Source: Ashinkailepas kermadecensis (lineage: Eukaryota; Arthropoda; Thecostraca; Neolepadidae). Taken from it: a stretch of DNA of 64,000 bases. Shown here one piece after another: positions 32,338 to 44,639 of this stretch (position 1 is the first letter of the stretch; the number at the start of each line of letters is the position of its first letter). The stretch lies in contig JAOTOM010004949.1 in NCBI GenBank assembly GCA_034440615.1, positions 433,501 to 497,500 of the forward strand, read 5' to 3'. Position numbers and translations under genes: made by a program. A model generated the notes under the pieces. It was not told the DNA's origin and did not search any database. It was given only the letters and a program-made list of their open reading frames with translations.

Positions 32338-35150
32338 CGCCCATTTCCTCCATGTCAGGCGAGCACCCCACCCCCCTCGATGATTTTCAGAAATCAAAAT
32401 CCATGGCTCAGAGTACAGTGGTACTGATGAAAACAACCATTAACTATACGTTGCAAGATCGGTCAAGACCATGTAAACGGGGCTTGATATGCTGGGGTAG
32501 ATAGATACTTTAGAACTTGGGATATTACAACGAATAGGGTGTCGCATTATCCTTTGACTAGTCTTATGTTATATTTCCCTTATATGCTGAACCCAGGTGG
32601 GCCCCTGTGGCTCTAATTAAGCCTGAACACGTTTTGACCTCATGACATCATAAGAGAATGCATAGCATATTGGTATTTGATTGTCTGGAAATGGTTCCAG
32701 GTGGATGGTCAAAGGGATATCTCGCTTTGCCACCATCGACAAAAATTTGTTCTTATGATGAATCAGTACAGCTGTGTGTGGAGCTAGTCAAGGTGATGCC
32801 ATTTCACTGAAAATTGAAGAAAAAAGTGCATTCATTCAAAAGTTTAGTTCATAGTTCATTGTACTACCGTGAAGCTAGTAGCATACAGCTGTCTTCATCT
32901 TATTCTGAGTGCATAATGCGTTCTAATAAATATGTATTTCATCCATTGGCGTCGCCACGAAATTCTTCCAGGGGGGGCAATGTTGGAAGGGGGCCTCCTG
33001 CTCCCCAAAAGGGGCCTCCTATTTTTTTAGGCTCTTAGTATGGTTCAAGAATGGGAAACATGATATCATATTGATGTCTTGTTTGTTCTTGGCATGGTGC
33101 ATCATTTACGCAAAACGCAATAGCAATAATCATGTTTTCGCTGAGAACTGAGCCATGCCAGGGTATAAATAAGTAAATGTGGATAAATACCTAAATGCCA
33201 AAACAAACCGATGTCTTAAAACTTTCTCGACCAGAAGAATCTTCCCGTTGGCCTCTAGATTCCAGCGAGCTGGTGGGGCTGGTGCTGAACATATCTTAAC
33301 ACGCGCACTGGAGGGGGGGGGGTGAAATCCGCCCACCCCTCCGGTTTTTCGCAAATACTGCAGATTTTACCGGTCGATATACGCAATTTTCAGCGTACCT
33401 GCTTAGAAATGAACGGCACGTCGTTTAAATTAAGAAAAATGGAAATCGGCCTATGAATTTTCAAGTTAGCGGCCGCTAAAGTCAAACACATTTCTACCGC
33501 CAGACCACAAAAATCGGCGCTAATGCGCTTCCCGTATACTCGCAAAAGGGAAGTGTTCTTGGCAACACTAGCGACTTGTTTGATGTATATTGATACGTTG
33601 CATAGTTTCAAGATCATGTTAGGTCACCGAGGTCAAGTCAGGTCAAGTTCATAACAGGTTAATGGAACAAACTTTATCAACTGGAATGTTGTCATAAATG
33701 CACTACTGTTTGTCATTTTTACTGTTTGTCATTGCGTTTCCATACTTTATTCATGTACTTCACTCCTTTCTTCACGAAGCCGATTGCTCCGAGCTGCCCG
33801 ACGGAGCAGTCGGGCCGGCGGCCCGGTTCCGGTAGCTGGAACAGGTAACTGACCTGATAAAGTGGTGCTATATAGGTGACCCGAGGTCAAATGTTGGGTC
33901 TAGCATCTGCATTGCATCATTAGTAATGTCCAAAACATCGTTTATGCCCATTTTTTAGCATTTAAACACAATCGCAGCGATCCATAACGATGACAAGGCA
34001 AGCCACGCAAAACCAGAAAATTTTGCCAATTTGACCTCATTTGACCTTGAAGATATTGACCTAAGATCACAAAATTTGCCCACAATAGAGTTCACTACCG
34101 TACCCATCCACCCTGCGAATTTAGTTTCTTCAGCTCTACTAGGAGCCGAGATCTTAGGGGGGGGCGGAATCCGCCCCCCCCCCTCCAGTGCGCGTAATTT
34201 TCAGAGGCCCTCCAGGGCGCGTGTTAAAGATATCTCCCATTGATCAACCCACTTCTAATTCCACCAAGTCTAACTGAATATAGCTAGATTCACCACTACT
34301 GTTCGTCATTCGCACCAGCTTGATGTCATAAGTAAGCTTAAACGATCATTTCTCAGTCCTAGGACGATTATTTTGCGAAGGTGACAACGAGAAGTGGATT
34401 GAATTGGTTTTCTTATCGCCATCTTAGGGATTTATATATTTTTAATAATTTATGTATTTACTTATTTATTTATTTCACGATACATGCCCTCCACGTATAG
34501 TGGCTGTTATGGACAGTCTGGATATAACTCACAGATATTTACAAAGAAAGGATAGATTTGTGGTCAATAGTGGGAGCAGATGCGCAACGAACATTCATAC
34601 ACCAACATAATACAATACCCATATTACTATCTGCACTACACACACCATGCCTGCAACATGAGCTAAAAACGAATAGTTTATAGAAGTGATAAGAAAGCGA
34701 TGGGCTGAAGGTGAGTTCATAGTGTATACAAATCCATATTGTAATTTTTTTTTTGTGTGTGACTAGTGTTGCTCGTATGCAAATCACTTTAAAATGTAAA
34801 ATTTCCCAATTTCAGACATTCCAGTTCATAGCGCCCGATCGCCACGACTCAAACGTTCGTGCGCATGCACACCCATCTTGCGCATTCGGCGCATTCGCCA
34901 CACTTCGTGCGATGCTACGGTTTCTGCTAGGCCTGCTACATTTTGCTAATTGCTGCCACATGATAGACTTGCGCCATATTTGACGTGGTGGGATTCTTCG
35001 TATGGACGTTCGCTGCGAAAATTAGATTAATTAAATTCGATCATTAGTTCCCTATTTCCAAAATTTTATGGTGGTTCAGAAATGCGGATGCACGCTGAGC
35101 TTTGACGCACCTCATATCTTTGATTAAATATGCTCCCAGATTGGCTACCG
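32338..35150. other. Unrecognised sequence with inverted TE relics
   Basis: No gene. 33296-33345 and 34160-34232 contain inverted relatives of one another: ACGCGCACTGGAGGGGGGG versus CCCCCCCTCCAGTGCGCGT, plus GCGCGTGTTAA.GATAT. They look like remnants of one repeat family in opposite orientation. A (TTTA)n run occurs near 34455-34476. Confidence 0.5.
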
Positions 35151-35159
35151 GACCGAGGC

Positions 35160-37150
35160 CCTGCCTCAGTGTTCTTTTTACCCGTTTCGTCTTTCTTCGT
35201 CTACGGATGTGTCTTAGGGCTTCAATCCATTTGTGTTAGGAGCCCAACACATTTTCGAAACCCCTGCTCGTTTTAGGGTCTTGTTGCATTTTTGTGCACC
35301 GATTATTTTTTTTTGTGGGTGTCGGGGTGCTTTCAAAGATCCCGATGTGTTTATTTAGTACTCGGTCTTTTTGTTAGTTTTGGGACCATGCTGCTTTTTG
35401 CGGCCCCAGACTCTTTTTCAGGCCCTTGTGCAGTCGCATGGCCCCTGTGTGCCTTGAGAGCTTCAGGTTTATTTTTTTAGAGCTCCCGGTATGTTTATTT
35501 AAGGCTGCAACGCATGTTTTAAGGCCCCGTCGCTTTTTGCGAGACTGTGCGCTTTGGAGGGCGAGTTGCACATTCGGCCCTCGTTGTGCTTGTAGGGTCC
35601 CGCTTCTGACGCACATTTGTGGGTCCCGAGTGCAATTTTGGGTCTTCGGTGCGATTTGTCTGGGTACCAGCGCGACTTATCGAGCCCAGGCGCGTGGTTC
35701 CGGGGACCCAACGCTAGTTTCCTCGGCTCAACGCGATTTTTGTGGGTCTCTTCTGAATTTTCTTTAAAGTCCGAATCTCGGCACGATTTTCGGAGCCCCT
35801 GGCGCCATGTTTTTGTATCTCACCTCGATTTTTTTTCGAGCTCCGGTATGTTCTTCTGGACCGTACGTGATTTGTGAAGGCATCTGATGATATGTTTGGT
35901 GCTCCAGAGCCATTTTCTTGATCCGGACAGTTATTTTTTGGAATCCCTCCTTATTTTGGAAGGCTCTGGCTTAATTTTTTGGGGGGATACCGATGCGATT
36001 TTTGGGGGTCACACTGTGCTTATGTGGGGCCCTAGAGGCCAACTTTTGGGAGCCCCGACGTGAATGTTTGATGCCCATACCAAATTTTTGGCACTACCGA
36101 TGGGAATTGTGGGTCCCGAACGCGATTTTTGGGAACCAGTTCGAGTTTGCGGGGCGCGTTGTACTTAGCTGTGACCCCAACGCGATCTTGGCGGTTCCTG
36201 TTGCAGATTTTCGTTCCTCGGAGCGAGTTTTCTGGACCCGCCGTATTTATCGGGTCAGCCCCCTGCGCGAATTCTGGTGGACCGACGCGAATTTGTGTGG
36301 CCCCAGCGGACTTTTTTGGGCCCCGGCACGATTCTTGGGAGCTTATCCCTTTTAGGAGAGAGGGGACATTTGCCTCTTTGATATGCCACTGCGGCCACCG
36401 AAGGGTTTTTTTTTCAGTCGATGGCACCTTTCGGAGTGTTAAAAGTCCTCCGGGTAATTTTTCCCGGACCTGTTCTTAATTTGTCGGTGCTGGGGTCGAT
36501 TCGATCGAGTCTTGGTCTTAACTTTTTGGACATCGAGTTCTATCTTTTTAAAGGTCCCTATGTGAAATTTTTGGTTTCCGGTACGATTCTTCGGTCTCCC
36601 GGTGCGATTTTATTTTCTCTCGATGTCCTGACACGTTTTTTTTGCCGGTACCCAACGGGTTTTGGGGGGACTGACCCGTTTTTTGAGGCCGTGGAGTGAC
36701 ATTCCGGTTGATAATGTATTTGTTAGGGCAGCTGCAACTTGTGGGGCCTGGCGCGACCTTTTGGGCCCCCAGTGTGATTTTCAAGGGCTGCGACGCGACT
36801 TCTTTTTAGTCCAATGCAATCTTTTGTGACCCGATGTCATTTCCTTGGATCCTAGCGTGAGTTTTAGCGACCTCGACACTTTTTGGGCGTCCAACACGTT
36901 TTGGAGGCTTCTGGCGTCATTGTTAGGGCCCCTTAGTGATTATCCATGTCCGGATTGTTTTTCGTCGCCCCGGCTTCATTTGTGTCCCAATGAGACTGTT
37001 ATGGAATGGTACGACCTGTCGTGCCCCTAGCGTGGTTTTCATGGTCCGGGCGTTACATTTTGGTACCCGCAGGCTCAGCGTGTTTTTCAAGGGCCCCGGC
37101 CGGCTCTTTTTGGGACCATGTCGTGATTTTCAAGTACCCGGCACGACTCC
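35160..37150. repeat. Degenerate minisatellite, about 2 kb
   Basis: Loose blocks of GGGNCCC followed by (G)CGCGATTTTTGG recur every 25-30 bases with heavy divergence. Several plus-strand frames of 90-120 codons exist but share no conserved domain. It looks like the same family as 14040-14505. Confidence 0.65.
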
Positions 37151-39245
37151 TACAATTTCTTAGGGGCTTCTTACAAATTATAGGCTTCCTCTCGCGTCTC
37201 GGGTGTTTCGTTCCATTTCCTGGAGCCTCTTTACCGGCTTTGGATGTCTCCTCTTTTGTCCTACCCTCCTCCATATTAAATGGCCCTCCTCTCCCGTCTT
37301 GGAGGGCCTCCTCCTACATCCTGGGGCCCCTTTAGCATGGCATGGGACTTCCTCTCATGCTCCAGGGGCATTCTCTGACAAATTAGGGGCCTCCTGCCAC
37401 GCCTCGTGGGCCTCCTTTGTCCTGGCAAAGCCTTACCCGTCTTGAGGGGATCTTCAATTTTGGAAACCTCACCTTCTTACATAACTTCTACCAACTCCCA
37501 TCGTAAGGGCCTCCTCTCATTTCCTGGGAACTCCTTCCGGTCTTCGGGGTCTCATTCGGCCCTGGAGACCTCTTATTCCGTCTTGAGGGACTCCTCTCAA
37601 GTCCGGCAGGGCCTCCTTTTCTCTTCTAGGGACCTTTTTCAAATTAGGAGCCTCCTCTCACGTCTTGGGGTTCTCCTGCTCTGCGTTTTGATTCGATCTT
37701 TGCCCATTTTAAGGGTGGCCTCTTATCCTCGTCTCTGCCAGGTGCCTCCTCTTCCAAATTATAAGCAACCTTTCCTAGCTCAGTTCCCTTGTCATTTCCC
37801 GGGGACCTTCTTGCCCGTCTTGGAGCCTTCTTTCTCGCCTGGGAGTCATCCCTTTTATCTAATGGCCTTTCTCTCCTGTTTTAGGGGCCTCCTCGTTCAT
37901 CATGGGGTCCCATTTCCAATCTTGTGTCGTCCTCTTCCGAATTAGGTGTCTCCTGTCACGTTTCTGGATAATCCTTTTCTATCTTGGTGGAACCTTACCC
38001 GTTTTGGGGCCCGTTTTTGCGTCCCCGAAACCTCATTTCATATCCACTGGCTTTCTCTTCCGTCTAAGGGCCTCCTCTCATTTTCTGGGGCCTCTTTTCC
38101 CATATTTAGACCTCCTTTGCAATCCTGGGGGCCTCCTTTGCAATCATGGGGGCCTCCTTTGCAATCCTGAGGACCTCCATTGCAATCCTGGGGGCCTCCT
38201 TTTCAATCCTGGGGGCCTCCTTTGCAATCCTGGGGGCCTCCTTTGCAATCCTGGGGGCCTCCTTTGCAATCCTTGGGGCCTCCTTTGCAATCATAGGAGC
38301 CTTCTTTGCAATCCTGGGGGCCTCCTTTGCAATCCTTGGGGCCTCCTTTGCGATCATAGGGTCCTTCTTTGCAATCCTGGTGGCTTCTTTTGCAATCCTG
38401 GGGGCCTCCTTTGCAATCCTGCGGGCCTCCTTTGCAATCCTGGGGGCCTCCTTTGCAATCATGGGGGCCTCCTTTGCAATCACGTGGACCTCCTTTACAA
38501 TCCTGGGGCCTCCTTTGCAATCCTGGGGGCATCCTTTGCAATCTTGGGGCCTCCTTTGCGATCCTGGGGCCTCCTTTGCAATCTTTGGGGCCTCCGTGCC
38601 AATTGTCGGCACTCTCTTGATTTCTGGGGCCTCCTATCCTCTCCTAGGTGACTCTTTTTTCAAATTAGGGGCCTCCTCTCACGTTTTGGAGGCCTCATCA
38701 CCTGTGTTTGGAGCCTCATTATCCTCTTAGCAGGGTGCTTTTGTGTCATTGTCCCAGATCTTCTCTCCTAGGGTCCTCCCCTTCCAAAATATGGGCCTCA
38801 TCTGGCTGGTCGCAGTGGCCTTCTCTCATTCCTACGGAGAACTTCTTACACATCTTGGGACTCCCTCTTGCGTCCGGAGAAATATCTCCTTTCATTCATT
38901 ATTTTCTATTATAGGGGCCTCCTCTTCCATTTCTATTATAGGGGCCTCCTCTTCCATCTTGGGGGCCTCGTTTTCCAAATTAAGAATATCCTGCCACCAA
39001 TCGGAAGCCTTCTTGTCTAACCTGGGTGGCTTCCTGCCCGTCTCGGTGGCATCCTTTCCATCCTGGGGGCCTCCTCCCAATCTCTGTCCTACGTCGCATA
39101 TTGGGACCTGATTAGATTTCGCTGGAGCCTCGTTGCTAGTCTTGGGGCCTCCTTCACAGCATGATCTTCTGTCTCGTCGGCCTCCTTGCTCACCTTTTTT
39201 CCTGTGCATTTCCAGATAGGGGCCTCCTCAAATTTCAGGGGGGGG
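37150..39245. repeat. Minisatellite with 21-bp homogenised core
   Basis: At 38105-38605 about 24 copies of CCTCCTTTGCAATCCTGGGGG repeat every 21 bases. To either side the same GGGCCTCCT motif continues in divergent 25-30 bp units to about 37150 and 39245. The seven-codon period keeps frames open on both strands (LLCNPGG on plus, AKEAPRI on minus). A G run lies at about 39238-39253. Confidence 0.9.
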
Positions 39246-39319
39246 GGGGGGGGCGGCGCCCCCCTCCCAGTCTCACGGCAGGAGGGGCGACTGCCACTAC
39301 ACCACTTCCGATAACACAT

Positions 39320-39989
39320 TCATACTATCTCCGATTGTGTTCCCGTGTGTAGCCGAAATGTCTTTGACTTGATACCATTCGCGTATCTTTTTTTGTGTCG
39401 TGACCTATTTTGTGTACATTCTGTTTTGACCTAGCACTTGCCTGGCGGAACACTAATATTCAGAACGGACGTTCCATGCATTCTTGCCTTGTTCGCCCTG
39501 AGATGAAACGGTGTAAAATCTTCATACTGTTGAAGAAGGCTTGGCGCCGAAACATATTCGAGTGATCAAAGATACTTTTAGCCATTTTATAATCTCATTA
39601 TATAGAGCTTAAATATTTCAATACTTACTTCAAGTAGTCCAATATTTAAAATCATGCTACTTAACATAATGCTCAAGGCAATGCTTAAAGAGATAAGCAC
39701 AGAATATAGCTGGCGATGCTTGCGGTATCCACAATTCAACAGACTAGGAAGCTGCTGGTCGGGAATGTTCCAGCGGTTTCTAATTGTATTGATCATTCTA
39801 AAATGAAGGGTGTTGTAGTATAGTTTGAGGAATAGCTAGGCGAACAGACATCCTTCGGTTGCATTGGGTTGTTATGACAACGCTTCTTGTTTGTTGTGGG
39901 GTAGTGACGCCCGCAGTAGTAGCTGAGCCGTGCAAGATGCAGTGGGCTCGAGAGGGGATGTAGATCGTTCGTGGGATTTGTGGTGTACG
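39320..39989. other. Unrecognised intergenic sequence
   Basis: AT-rich; no recognisable gene. Confidence 0.5.
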
Positions 39990-40165
39990 CAGGGCCGGAT
40001 ACAAGGGGGTGTCACCCTCATGGAAAGGTGCCCCCCCCAGCCAGGAGAAGTGCACCTTCAGGAATTCCTCAGTACGCCCCCACCCCTTATCATGGAATGT
40101 TTTTACCGAAGGCGCCCCTCAGAGGAAATGCACCTCCTCCATGAATATTTCTGGATCCACCCCTG
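39990..40165. mobile_element. Short hAT-like TIR element
   Basis: The left end CAGGGCCGGATACAAG and inverted right end CAGGGGTGGATCCAGA are related. Flanks GGTGTACG and TGTGTAGG agree at 6 of 8 positions, fitting a decayed 8-bp target duplication. The termini resemble those at 10306. Confidence 0.6.
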
Positions 40166-40655
40166 TGTGTAGGAAGCGGCATCGAGCATCACTGGTCCTT
40201 TTTTTGTTCGCCAGTCCCGCCTGTTGATATTCTAATCCGCTACGTCATGCTATAGCTGCGACAAGTACCTACGTCAATATCATCGATCATGAAGACCAAA
40301 CAGGACTTGTTATTACATGATGTTTCATCCATAGCCCAACTAAAATGCAAATTACAGAACAATGAATGATGTTTTTGTGTCTTTCAGTAAATACGCTATA
40401 AATAAACGCTGCTAAGCTACCTTCCTGAAGCATGCGTCTCAGTCTGACACCTTTAACACGTCGCACAATGTATTGAAAATGTCAGACATTCCACTTATAT
40501 TTCCAAACTGAAGCGTTCGGCTTCAAATTGCAAGTTATGTGCTGAAGTCCATTCCTGAGCAATATCCCAGTTGCTTAAATAACTTGGGCGAAACAAAATT
40601 GGGTGTGATGTTTGTGATACAGGGTTCATAATAATTACACTATGAATATTATAAG
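40166..40655. other. Unrecognised sequence
   Basis: No gene or repeat recognised. Confidence 0.5.
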
Positions 40656-41002
40656 CAGGGGCCCAGCCAGGATTATATAGTAATTTGGGCTTTCGCGCTT
40701 CGACCAGGATTGATCATTCGCGCCAGCCGGGATTTCCTGAAGATTGTGCCAACCCTACCTCCCTCCCCCCCCCCCACACACACACAAAAACGAGACCGAG
40801 CTCGGTGTGTTTTGCGCGCCGAAGCGCGCAGCGCTTGCTAAATCAGATAAATACAAAGTAGAGGAGATAATTTTTCGTCACGCTTCGCGCGCTGAAACTC
40901 TTTGTTTCGCATAGTTCAAGTCGTCAAATTTCTCCTTGGATCCAGTGTATTTTTCTTCCTAAGAGGAAGCCGGGCTCCCGGACCCCCTTGGTTGCGCCCC
41001 TG
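40656..41002. mobile_element. hAT-like MITE with 7/8 target duplication
   Basis: The left end CAGGGGCCCAGCCAGG and inverted right end CAGGGGCGCAACCAAGG form TIRs. ATTATAAG before and ATTATAAT after differ at one base of eight. The interior has GCGCGCCGAAGCGCGC and CGCTTCGCGCG blocks that can fold. No ORF. Confidence 0.78.
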
Positions 41003-41235
41003 ATTATAATGTTCTTATTAAACAGTATAGACAGCGGAACGTCCAAACTTAGCAGGGAGGAGGGGTACCTGGCAGTTTCTGGTAAATTATTTCCAGTGAA
41101 CGCCACAGGGCCAATATTAGATGTCCAAGTTTAAGAGGGCACCGTGTCACGATTGCCCGCTCCGCCGCCGCGCCGGTGGCAGAGAGTGCTGGAGTGCACT
41201 ATTGCAGGCGCAACAATATTTTGAATAGCTGTAAC

Positions 41236-41810
41236 CAGGGACGTAGCCAAGGGGTGGTAGGAGCGGTCGCCCTCTCCTTGATCTCCTACGGGCCCCCGGA
41301 GCGGTCTTTCAGGTCGCGCCACGATCCTGTACGTATCCGTCAACGGGATCACCAAGGCGAAGATCGAAGGGCCAACAGTACATTTCGTGGCCGCCGAGGC
41401 CGTTGTCGGTCCGCGAAGAACGTCTACGAGCCCCTACCTACGCCTACGGGTCCTCATGAATGTCTGCTGTCCTTTACGAACATCTACTAGTCCCTACGAC
41501 ATCTCTTGGCCTTTACGAAGATCTACGATCTCTCACGATTGTGTACGGATGCTTACGAACGTCTACGGATCCTTACGAACGTATCCGGGTAAATACAGAA
41601 GCCTACGGACCCTTACGAACTTTTGCGGTCGTTGCAAACGTCTATGGACCCTTGCGAATGTCTACTGACATGTACTAATGCTTAAGGGGCTCTTACAAAC
41701 CGGTGTACGGCCTTGCGCACGTCTGTGGACTCTCACGAATGTGACCTTACGAGCGAGCACAATGGGCCAGATAACCTTCAACACCGCTTTGTATTTAAAC
41801 AAATCAACTT
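41236..41810. mobile_element. hAT-like element copy with internal minisatellite
   Basis: It starts CAGGGACGTAGCCAAGGGG, the same terminus as the element at 15058-15574. An array of TACGAACGTCTACGGAYCCT units follows at about 41400-41755. It then continues into ATGGGCCAGATAACCTTCAA, which has an inverted match near 50145. The right terminus was not found, so the end is approximate. Confidence 0.6.
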
Positions 41811-42430
41811 TCAACTTTGTTACTTCTGACCACGAGTGCATATGTAAAAATGAACGGTGCATTCGAAGTTTGCATTTATTTTGACCGTCTACATCATCTT
41901 GTTGGTACAATATGCTGTCAAAGTCAGCCAATACGGTGATGTTTAAAACCGGTTTCCGAGCAGCGCTGTAAAGAAGCTGCGTTCATGAAGCTGTAAGTCC
42001 TGATTTATTGATGGCATCATGAAAGTAAGTATAGCATGGGGCTGCTGGGATCATCCGCGTGTGAAAACATTGCAAATAAAGTGTTAACGGAACATTTCGG
42101 ACCTGTTTCGTACAATTAAGCCCCGGAGAGTGAAACGGTAAGTCATAAAAAGCTTCCCAAGACAAGTATAGAGTTATAAATTGAGTTCCGCCGTGTTCCG
42201 CGAATATTTTTGCACACAGTGACAGCCCAATGCCTTCATATCGTGGATCTAAAGGCCAAAGTTGCGCATTGTTGCGCCAAATCCATAAATTCCAGTTTTA
42301 GTGTGAATGTACTGGAGCCGCGCAGCACCTCAGTCAGCTAACGGCCTTGCTCAGCTGCCGTCCGCTGTCGCCCCGGTACATGCGGTGGTTGTCAAACTAG
42401 CCGAGAGCGAGATTCTACCAAGATGACACG
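41811..42430. other. Unrecognised sequence
   Basis: No recognisable gene. Confidence 0.5.
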
Positions 42431-42435
42431 GATAA

Positions 42436-42463
42436 GTCGGGTGACAAGGCCTTGTCACCCGAC
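42436..42463. repeat. Perfect 28-bp palindrome without spacer
   Basis: GTCGGGTGACAAGG is followed immediately by its exact reverse complement. Role unknown; it lies about 450 bases upstream of the Transib relic. Confidence 0.95.
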
Positions 42464-42890
42464 CTGTGCACGTGGAGTATCCATGTCACTGACACACACC
42501 AGTGAGCTTCGTCAGTTTAAATACACGGGTAGAGGCGCGAGCATTGCCCGCACGGCGCTACACAAGTGTAGATCTTGTTGATCTCACTAATATCGTGGTT
42601 GGTTACGGCCTGGTTAATATATCTGTGAGGCTGCAAGTCTAGGAACCATGTTGAGAAGGCAACTCTTTGAGCATACTGAACAGCATGTGGGTGTTAGCAA
42701 GACGACAGTTGATAGCTTGATTCCGTTTTGTGACTCTAAAAGAGGATCACAGCTATCTGGTGATAAATTGAAATAGTGCAGCAAAGGGTGTCTGTATAAC
42801 TTCCCAAGCAAGACAGGAGCTGACTGGAACCAGACTGGACGACACGAGGAGCGATGTGTCCGCGAGCACGAAGATCGGTTTAATGGCACG

Positions 42891-43244
42891 TTGATGGCAA
42901 TATTCATAGAAGTGCAAACAAGCGAGCCGTCCACTTCAGCGGGGTGGGGACGTCCTGTCCGTGTGTTCTCCGAACTGAAGTCAGCGGACGCGAAGAGAAA
43001 GGCGACAGCTAGTCTAACCAATCGCTCGTCCGAAAAAATAACATCTGCACGATGCCAAAATAAGGTCAAGATCCGAGGGACGGAAGGATTTATCGTTCGT
43101 CCTGAAAGAGTCCACGACAACTCCGACACGTCCGACCAAAGAGTCCACGACAACTCCTACACGTCCGACCAAAGAGTCCACGACAACTCCTACACGTCCG
43201 ACCAAAGTGCGCCGTCTGCTGCATCGGCCAGCCTCACTGCCTAA
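42891..43244 (+). pseudogene. Transib-like transposase N-terminal region
   Basis: A 117-codon frame whose residues 14-45 (STSAGWGRPVRVFSELKSAD and following KRKA) resemble the low-complexity start plus GR(P/R).xFxELxxxxKRRK segment I recall from Transib transposases. It ends in three copies of an 11-codon repeat and then a stop. The middle of the protein, including the first catalytic aspartate, is not recognisable between here and 43498. Identity is inferred mainly from the clear C-terminal part downstream. Confidence 0.45.
43106..43205 (+). repeat. 33-bp in-frame repeat, 3 copies
   Basis: AGAGTCCACGACAACTCCTA + CACGTCCGACCAA units, encoding RVHDNSYTSDQ. Confidence 0.92.
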
Positions 43245-43497
43245 AACGTTCAGCAACGAGGAAACACTAGCTGTGCTTATTGACTGGCGCCACACCAAGG
43301 CAACAGGCCGGTACGTCTGCCCCTGGTCAGGACGAGCAGGTGTTCCTAGTGTCCCTGGTGCCGCTTCAGATGACCTGTGACGACTCCATCGTGTGGCAGA
43401 ACCAGGCCTGTTCATCGACCACTTGTGTCAAACCATGAAACTGGAGTACAACAAGGAAAGAGCAGCATCCAGCACAGCGGAGAATGCGTGCTGGTAA

Positions 43498-44400
43498 ATG
43501 CAGGCCGGAATACTGGATCAGCACGCCATCTGTCTGCCGGGATTACAAATAATTGTGACCTTTGGCCTTCATCAGACCATGGTGGACGGAAATGTGATGA
43601 AGGCTCTCACGGAAACGACATCTCATCAGCGCTGTGCTTTCTGTGGTGCAACTCCCATCATCACGAACAACCTACAACATGTTCGCTTGTTGCCAGTTAG
43701 GACTGAGTACTTCCAGTTCCGACTGAGCACTCTCCACACGGGGATAATGATGTACGAATGCATAGTGCACATTGGATACAGGAAAGGGTTGGAGACGTGG
43801 CAGATGCGAATTGCAGGAGATAACGAGACATATAACGACAGAAAAACTGAAGTGAAGAAGAAGTTCTGGGAGGAAGTGCATCTGCACGTTGATCAGCCCC
43901 GCAGCGGTGGCGAAGGATCGTCGAATGACGGCAACGCCATCAGATGTTCGCTCCGGAACGAGGAGGCGTTTGCAGCGGTGACCGGTGTGGACAGACAGGT
44001 GGTCCATCGGATGAGCGTCATCTTGGAGACGATGCCGTCCGGATACGCCATCGACATCCTGGCATTCCAGGCGTACTGTGCTGTGACAGCTGACCTGTAC
44101 GTGGAGTTATTTTGGTGGTACCCCATACCGGCGGCAGTCCACGAGGTACTGATACACGGAGCTGCCGTTGTGGACTCGCTGCTGCTCTCGGTTGGACTAC
44201 TGAGTGGGGAAACCCAGGAGTCGAGGAACAAAGACGTCCGCGCCTACCGCCTGAACCAGGCAAGGAAATACTCCCGGCTGCACACCATGGCCGACCAGTT
44301 CGGGTTTCTCCTTGTCACCAGTGACCCACCCATTGGCTCGTTCTCAGTCACCGAGCGCTGCAGGAGAAGAGCCCGGAACAGAGTATGCCTAATAGAATAG
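43498..44400 (+). pseudogene. Transib (RAG1-like) transposase C-terminal core fragment
   Basis: A 300-codon open frame with the signature residues of the Transib/RAG1 DDE core. TMVDGNVMKALT carries a catalytic-type Asp (D30, equivalent to the second Asp of RAG1). RCAFCGATP gives the CxxC zinc pair (C46, C49), HEVLIH the Hx4H pair (H215, H220), and ESRNK the catalytic Glu (E241), 26 residues after the first His; RAG1 has 25. NDGNAIR, ELFWWYPIP and LLVTSDPP are further family blocks. A stop lies directly upstream in frame and the first catalytic Asp is missing, so the gene is truncated or frameshifted. Transib transposases mobilise elements by cut-and-paste with RSS-like termini; I could not define the ends. 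Confidence 0.8.
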
Positions 44401-44514
44401 GCAGTCGTCCTTTTGAAAAGAGACGTCAGTCTTGCGCACAACGGATGTCACAGCCGTGATTTCCACCCGTACTCAGCTGAGAGCCTTGTCGACTCGCACT
44501 CTAGTGACGAGGAC

Positions 44515-44545
44515 TAAGTCACACACACGCATACACACGCACACG
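44515..44545. repeat. (CA)n-rich microsatellite
   Basis: CACACACACGCATACACACG; simple sequence. Confidence 0.85.
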
Positions 44546-44639
44546 AGAATAGAAGTCAAATATGGTATCGGCGCGATGAGTGGAATTAGTGACAGGGAAC
44601 GTGGCCAATGAAATATGTAGGTCATGTGTGAGCTGTATG

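Noticed and set aside
33780..33850. Possible tRNA-like fold (GGTTCCGGTAGCTGGAAC)
   Set aside because: No complete A and B boxes or acceptor pairing could be laid out.
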